This document shows positions 6,876 to 9,654 of a stretch of 9,654 nucleotides of DNA, piece by piece. Origin of the DNA: Gammaproteobacteria bacterium RIFCSPHIGHO2_12_FULL_38_11 (GTDB taxonomy: Bacteria > Pseudomonadota > Gammaproteobacteria > Coxiellales > Coxiellaceae); the NCBI GenBank assembly GCA_001801515.1, contig MGXX01000010.1, positions 469-10,122 of the forward strand. The letters run 5' to 3'. The position numbers and the translations under genes are program-made. The notes beneath the pieces were generated by a model. It was not told where the DNA came from. It was given only the letters and a program-made list of their open reading frames with translations, and did no database searches. The first letter of the stretch is position 1; each line of letters starts with the position of its first letter.

Positions 6876-7285
6876 TTATATAAATATTAAAAAGCACTTT
6901 TCTAATTCAGCTTTAGGATTATTAATTGCAATCTTACTTCTCCAAGCAACATGGCCGTCCGGACGAATAAGAACAGCACCTGTTGAATTTATTTCGTAAA
7001 TTTTATGAAAATTATTTTCGGTATCTATTATACTAAAAAAATCCTGCCATGGCGATATTGTTTTGCAACTTGTGCTGCCATTGTCCAAAAACTTTTATTG
7101 ATGATTTTGATCTCGAGATTAGGCATATCAAGAACGCGTTGTATTTCATTGACGCAATATTCATCTGTAAAATCTTCTTTGATATTGTCGGGCATAAAAT
7201 TCATACCCGCTATCCAGCGATTTTTACCATAGGCAGTAAACAACGAGCGGCCTAATAACTTGGGATCTGTGAAGAAAAAGCCAAA
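6876..7285 (-). pseudogene. FAD-dependent aromatic monooxygenase, internally deleted and frameshifted
   Basis: Reading leftward from about 7285, one frame gives DPKLLGRSLFTAYGKNRW, then IAGMNFMPDNIKEDF, and ends QYRHGRIFLV followed by TAA (7028-7030). In this family GRIFLV continues into GDAAH, the FAD-binding motif, and then more than 200 residues of substrate-binding and thioredoxin-like domain. Here the next piece is in another frame (from about 7027 down to TAA 6876-6878) and carries the family's C-terminal signature VLIRPDGHVAWRS. So the segment between the FAD motif and the C-terminus is deleted and the reading frame is shifted at the joint. The N-terminal GxGxxG region is also missing. 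The intact relative would be a PheA/TfdB-type flavin monooxygenase of about 500-550 residues. Confidence 0.75.
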
Positions 7286-7405
7286 GTGATGGATACACTA
7301 ATTGCTTTTCCCCACTCAGAAATTGGAGCAGCGCCCAAGAAAGCATGGACACAGCTTAGCCACCCATGTGATAATAATATAAACATCCACGTTGAGGTTG
7401 CTTGT
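7286..7405. other. Leader region of the secreted-protein gene
   Basis: The frame of the following gene is open back to 7286, but this extension has no signal-like or family features and would bury the signal peptide internally, so it is treated as untranslated. The AT-rich stretch around 7371-7383 could hold a -10 element, but I see no convincing -35 partner. Confidence 0.35.
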
Positions 7406-7990
7406 ATGAAGAATGCAATTATGACGACTTTTCTTGGTATATTTGTTGTTGCCTTAGTGACGACGCCTGCTTTTTCCGCAGAAAACCTAAAAACACAAAA
7501 AAACACTACACTGGTTATAGTGAATAAGTTAACCGGTACACCAACATGCCCTGGAGGTGATGCATTAAACATTTTTTTACCTGCTGAAGGAACATGCCCA
7601 GCGGTATCTAATCTTCCAGTAGCCCAGGGAAGTTCCTCACAGCCACTATGTTACAATCCTGGCTCTCCTGGATACACCGCTAACGCTTATCCTATTGGCA
7701 TTCAAATCAATAATTGGTATCCAACCACTGGTGGAAAAAAATCATATGATAATAGTTGTATCGACTTGGTGATTAACCCACAAACCTGCAAACTCTCAAG
7801 AGCCACAAACTCATGCTGGTCTGGTCATGGTTATCCTACCGATGTTGTGTCTAACATCACATCATCTGGTAGCAACTATAACTGCATGATTACAGTATCT
7901 TCAAATCAATACACGGAATGCACCCAGGGTGGAAGCTGTTCTGGCACATGTAAACTTCTACAACCTCCACCTACTCCGAGTCAATCATAA
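7406..7990 (+). CDS. Secreted cysteine-rich protein of unknown function
   Basis: I do not recognise this family. The start chosen is ATG 7406, preceded by GAGG (7394-7397) at 8 bases, because it places a typical Sec signal peptide at the N-terminus: a short basic start (MKN), a hydrophobic core (about 9-19) and a cleavage site after AFSA at residue 25. The mature part of about 169 residues is rich in Ser, Thr, Asn, Pro and Gly. It carries ten cysteines (48, 64, 82, 118, 128, 137, 160, 172, 178, 182), an even number that suggests five disulfide bonds formed in the periplasm or outside. The tail is proline-rich (LLQPPPTPSQS). There is no lipobox, no transmembrane segment in the mature part and no catalytic motif that I can see. 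The nearest intact gene is a hydrolase 196 bases downstream. Its base composition is somewhat richer in C than the neighbouring genes. Confidence 0.8.
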   Translation: MKNAIMTTFLGIFVVALVTTPAFSAENLKTQKNTTLVIVNKLTGTPTCPGGDALNIFLPAEGTCPAVSNLPVAQGSSSQPLCYNPGSPGYTANAYPIGIQINNWYPTTGGKKSYDNSCIDLVINPQTCKLSRATNSCWSGHGYPTDVVSNITSSGSNYNCMITVSSNQYTECTQGGSCSGTCKLLQPPPTPSQS

Positions 7991-8142
7991 TTGTGAAAAA
8001 TGGACACAATAATATTGACGCGCTTGCAAAAAAGGTAAGTTCGAAATTATATGCGTTAAAAACAAGTGATAATTTAGGTGTTCCGTTTTGTAAAAAGAGT
8101 TGAAATTAATTTAATTAAACATGCATTTAATATGAGAGTGCA

Positions 8143-8168
8143 TTTTTTAGCAAAAATATGCTAAAAAA
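8143..8168. promoter_or_regulatory. AT-rich inverted repeat before the hydrolase gene
   Basis: TTTTTTAGCA (8143-8152) and TGCTAAAAAA (8159-8168) form a perfect 10-bp inverted repeat around AAAATA, ending 18 bases before ATG 8187. The T-run is on the 5' side and the A-run on the 3' side, which is the wrong order for an intrinsic terminator on either strand, since both runs fall inside the stem. An operator for a dimeric regulator, or a leader hairpin, fits better. No regulator gene is adjacent. Confidence 0.4.
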
Positions 8169-8186
8169 CCATCTGGAAATAAATGA

Positions 8187-8981
8187 ATGCCAATTGCAAC
8201 TGTTAATAATATCGATATTTACTATGAGCAATACGGACAAGGTGAGCCCTTATTATTAATTACGGGTTACGGTGCGGATCATTTAATGTGGGCAAATGTA
8301 TTAGACTCATTGGCAGCCAAATATCAAGTCACAATAATAGAGAATCGTGACAGTGGATTATCTCAGCAAGTTGAACATCATTACACGATAGTGGATATGG
8401 CAAATGATACGGTAGCATTACTAGATTATTTGAACATTAAAAAAACGCATGTAGTCGGGCATTCAATGGGTGGTGCAATTGCGCAGGAGTTAGCACTACA
8501 TCATCCAGATAGAATTAAAAAATTAATGTTATATGCTACTGCCGCAAAATTTGATCCGCGTGCTTGTTATATTATAAAGCAAAGAATGCATTTACTAAAA
8601 GCGGGATTGTCACGCGAAGATGAGTTTCGCGTTATTGGCTTGCCATGGTGTTTCAGTCTGAATTTCTTTTTAAAAGAAAATAATATTATTGATGCGTTAA
8701 AATTAGTAAATGATAATCCATATCCTATGACTGAAGCTGCGTATTTACGGCAATTTTTCGCGTTAATAAGTCATGATACTACGAGCCGCTTGAAAAAAAT
8801 TATTGCAGATACATTCGTGCTATCACTGGAAGAAGATATTTTAACACCTGTAGCAGATGGTAAATTGTTAGCTAATCAAATTCCAAATGCACATTATCAT
8901 GAAGTTAAAAAACAAGCGCATTGCTTTCATTTAGAAGCGCCTCAAGAGTTTATTAGGCTTGTAAAGGTTTTTTTTAAGTAA
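8187..8981 (+). CDS. Alpha/beta hydrolase
   Basis: 264 residues with the alpha/beta hydrolase fold. The oxyanion strand ends ITGYGADHLMW (about 25-35). The nucleophile elbow GHSMGG gives Ser93. The acid is most likely Asp217 (EEDILTP, the usual DxxxP position), and the base His245 (QAHCFHLEAPQEF, the typical end motif HxxxxExPxxF). The triad is complete, so an active enzyme is expected. Relatives include esterases, 3-oxoadipate enol-lactonases, carboxylesterase BioH and other small lipases; the substrate cannot be told from sequence. There is no signal peptide, so it is probably cytoplasmic. The start ATG 8187 yields the typical N-terminus (a strand, then DIYYEQYGQGEPLLLI), with a weak GGA site at 8175-8177. 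The gene stands alone between a secreted protein and a convergent gene, and no clear terminator follows it. Confidence 0.92.
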   Translation: MPIATVNNIDIYYEQYGQGEPLLLITGYGADHLMWANVLDSLAAKYQVTIIENRDSGLSQQVEHHYTIVDMANDTVALLDYLNIKKTHVVGHSMGGAIAQELALHHPDRIKKLMLYATAAKFDPRACYIIKQRMHLLKAGLSREDEFRVIGLPWCFSLNFFLKENNIIDALKLVNDNPYPMTEAAYLRQFFALISHDTTSRLKKIIADTFVLSLEEDILTPVADGKLLANQIPNAHYHEVKKQAHCFHLEAPQEFIRLVKVFFK

Positions 8982-9175
8982 TTTTTCTCAATAAAGCAAG
9001 TTATTTCGTACAAATCAAGTCCTGATGTGTGTTTACGACGAAAACAAAACCAGCTTAAAAGCAGAGTCTGCCGAATCTAGGTTAAAAAATCACGAAACAA
9101 ATTCTGGAGTTTGTCGAAAAGGATCGGTGGTATAAAACCAACAGAGCTGGGAAAATAAAAACATCCTGCAGATTT
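8982..9175. other. Intergenic region between convergent genes
   Basis: No convincing gene lies between the hydrolase stop and the terminator of the minus-strand gene. Short frames exist on both strands around 9050-9150, with protein-like stretches interrupted by stops, but nothing recognisable. I see no terminator for the hydrolase gene here. Confidence 0.4.
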
Positions 9176-9217
9176 AAAAAAAACTTGCCCTTATGTAATT
9201 AAACGCAAGAGCAAGTT
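9176..9217 (-). terminator. Rho-independent terminator of the minus-strand gene
   Basis: On the minus strand AACTTGCTCTT (9217-9207) pairs with AAGGGCAAGTT (9192-9182), giving an 11-position stem with one mismatch and a 14-base loop. A run of eight T (9183-9176) overlaps the end of the stem and continues past it. It lies 16 bases beyond the stop of the gene ending at 9233, which is the expected spacing. Confidence 0.85.
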
Positions 9218-9232
9218 CATTGATTTTGTTGG

Positions 9233-9654
9233 TTACACTCTGCATGCTGAAGCAACTGCAACAGGTGTGCTTACCTGAACAGCTACAGCACGTGAAGGTG
9301 TATATTGAGCAAAGAAATCGCCAAAAATTTTCTTCAATTCAACAGAAAAAGCCGTCGATGGATTCTTAGTCATATAATCACTCAAAATCTGCGACACTGC
9401 TTTTATATTAGCAGGTTTTGATTCTCTTGCTTTTTGAACAGAACGATACACTTGTTCAGCTTCTGTTTTTTCAGATGTGACCCGCGCATTTTTCCAGGCT
9501 TGACGAATCTGATCGCTAGCTTTAGCCTTTGAATACCAAGAATCATTAATGGATGGAATGCATTGCTCCATTGATCGTTGAATTACAAATTCAACACGAT
9601 CTTTTGATTCTTTTTTCATAGCTGCGCCATTAACGCGTACAAACTGCGTAAGCA
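9233..9654 (-). CDS. Hypothetical protein, probably truncated by the window edge
   Basis: The frame is open from the right edge of the window to its stop at 9233. An ATG at 9619 would give 128 residues, but no ribosome binding site precedes it, and the frame continues upstream with reasonable protein sequence (LTQFVRVNGAA) to the edge, so the true start probably lies outside. About 139 residues are visible. They are mostly charged and polar with helix-favouring composition (for example KAKASDQIRQAWKNARV and SVQKARESK), ending in a small hydrophobic, Val/Ala-rich tail (VAVQVSTPVAVASACRV). I see no catalytic motif, signal peptide or membrane segment in this part, and I do not recognise the family. 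The strong terminator just after its stop supports it as a real transcribed gene. It is convergent with the hydrolase gene. Confidence 0.6.
   Translation of the reverse strand, partial: LTQFVRVNGAAMKKESKDRVEFVIQRSMEQCIPSINDSWYSKAKASDQIRQAWKNARVTSEKTEAEQVYRSVQKARESKPANIKAVSQILSDYMTKNPSTAFSVELKKIFGDFFAQYTPSRAVAVQVSTPVAVASACRV

Noticed and set aside
7005..7255. Plus-strand open frames of 68-75 codons
   Set aside because: They are antisense shadows of the FAD monooxygenase remnant, whose minus-strand reading is recognisable.
8015..8052. Promoter TTGACG or TTGCAA with TTATAT before the hydrolase gene
   Set aside because: The match to the consensus is weak (three to four of six positions per box) and expected by chance in AT-rich DNA.
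9001..9011. TTATTTCGTAC, also present in the palindrome before thrS, as a second copy of that element
   Set aside because: Only 11 bases are shared, with no surrounding similarity; such a match is expected by chance in a window of this size.

Overview
The window looks like chromosome of an AT-rich gammaproteobacterium. The order thrS-infC-rpmI-rplT-pheS on one strand is the classic gammaproteobacterial translation cluster, and the predicted proteins resemble those of E. coli and of Legionella/Coxiella-type bacteria. The type 2 thymidine phosphorylase downstream is a family I know from Legionella-like genomes. The placement in Legionellales is an inference from recalled family sequences, not a search result.

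Positions 1-483 hold a possible C-terminal fragment of a CBS-domain protein at the left edge and a large imperfect palindrome (about 239-426) that resembles a MITE-like element or a long hairpin just upstream of thrS. Positions 484-4749 carry the translation operon: threonyl-tRNA synthetase, IF3 (best read from a rare ATC start that overlaps the end of thrS), ribosomal proteins L35 and L20, and the alpha subunit of phenylalanyl-tRNA synthetase. The usual next gene, pheT, is absent. In its place is a 59-bp palindrome flanked by 9-bp direct repeats, then a complete type 2 thymidine phosphorylase (4865-6376).

Positions 6377-7285 are a decayed stretch. It contains the N-terminus of a universal stress protein fused by a scar to a short piece of a P-type cation ATPase (+ strand), and an internally deleted, frameshifted remnant of an FAD-dependent aromatic monooxygenase (- strand). 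Positions 7406-8981 hold two intact genes: a small secreted cysteine-rich protein of unknown function and an alpha/beta hydrolase with a complete catalytic triad. At the right edge a minus-strand gene of unknown function, probably cut by the window, ends at 9233 and is followed by a good rho-independent terminator.

The first half is conserved housekeeping DNA whose points of interest are its control elements and the missing pheT. The second half looks like accessory DNA undergoing gene loss. I see no tRNA, rRNA, CRISPR array, complete insertion sequence, or multi-gene defence or biosynthetic system, and nothing that I can honestly call a new system. The best leads are the detached pheS with its palindromic junction, the long palindrome before thrS, and the ten-cysteine secreted protein.
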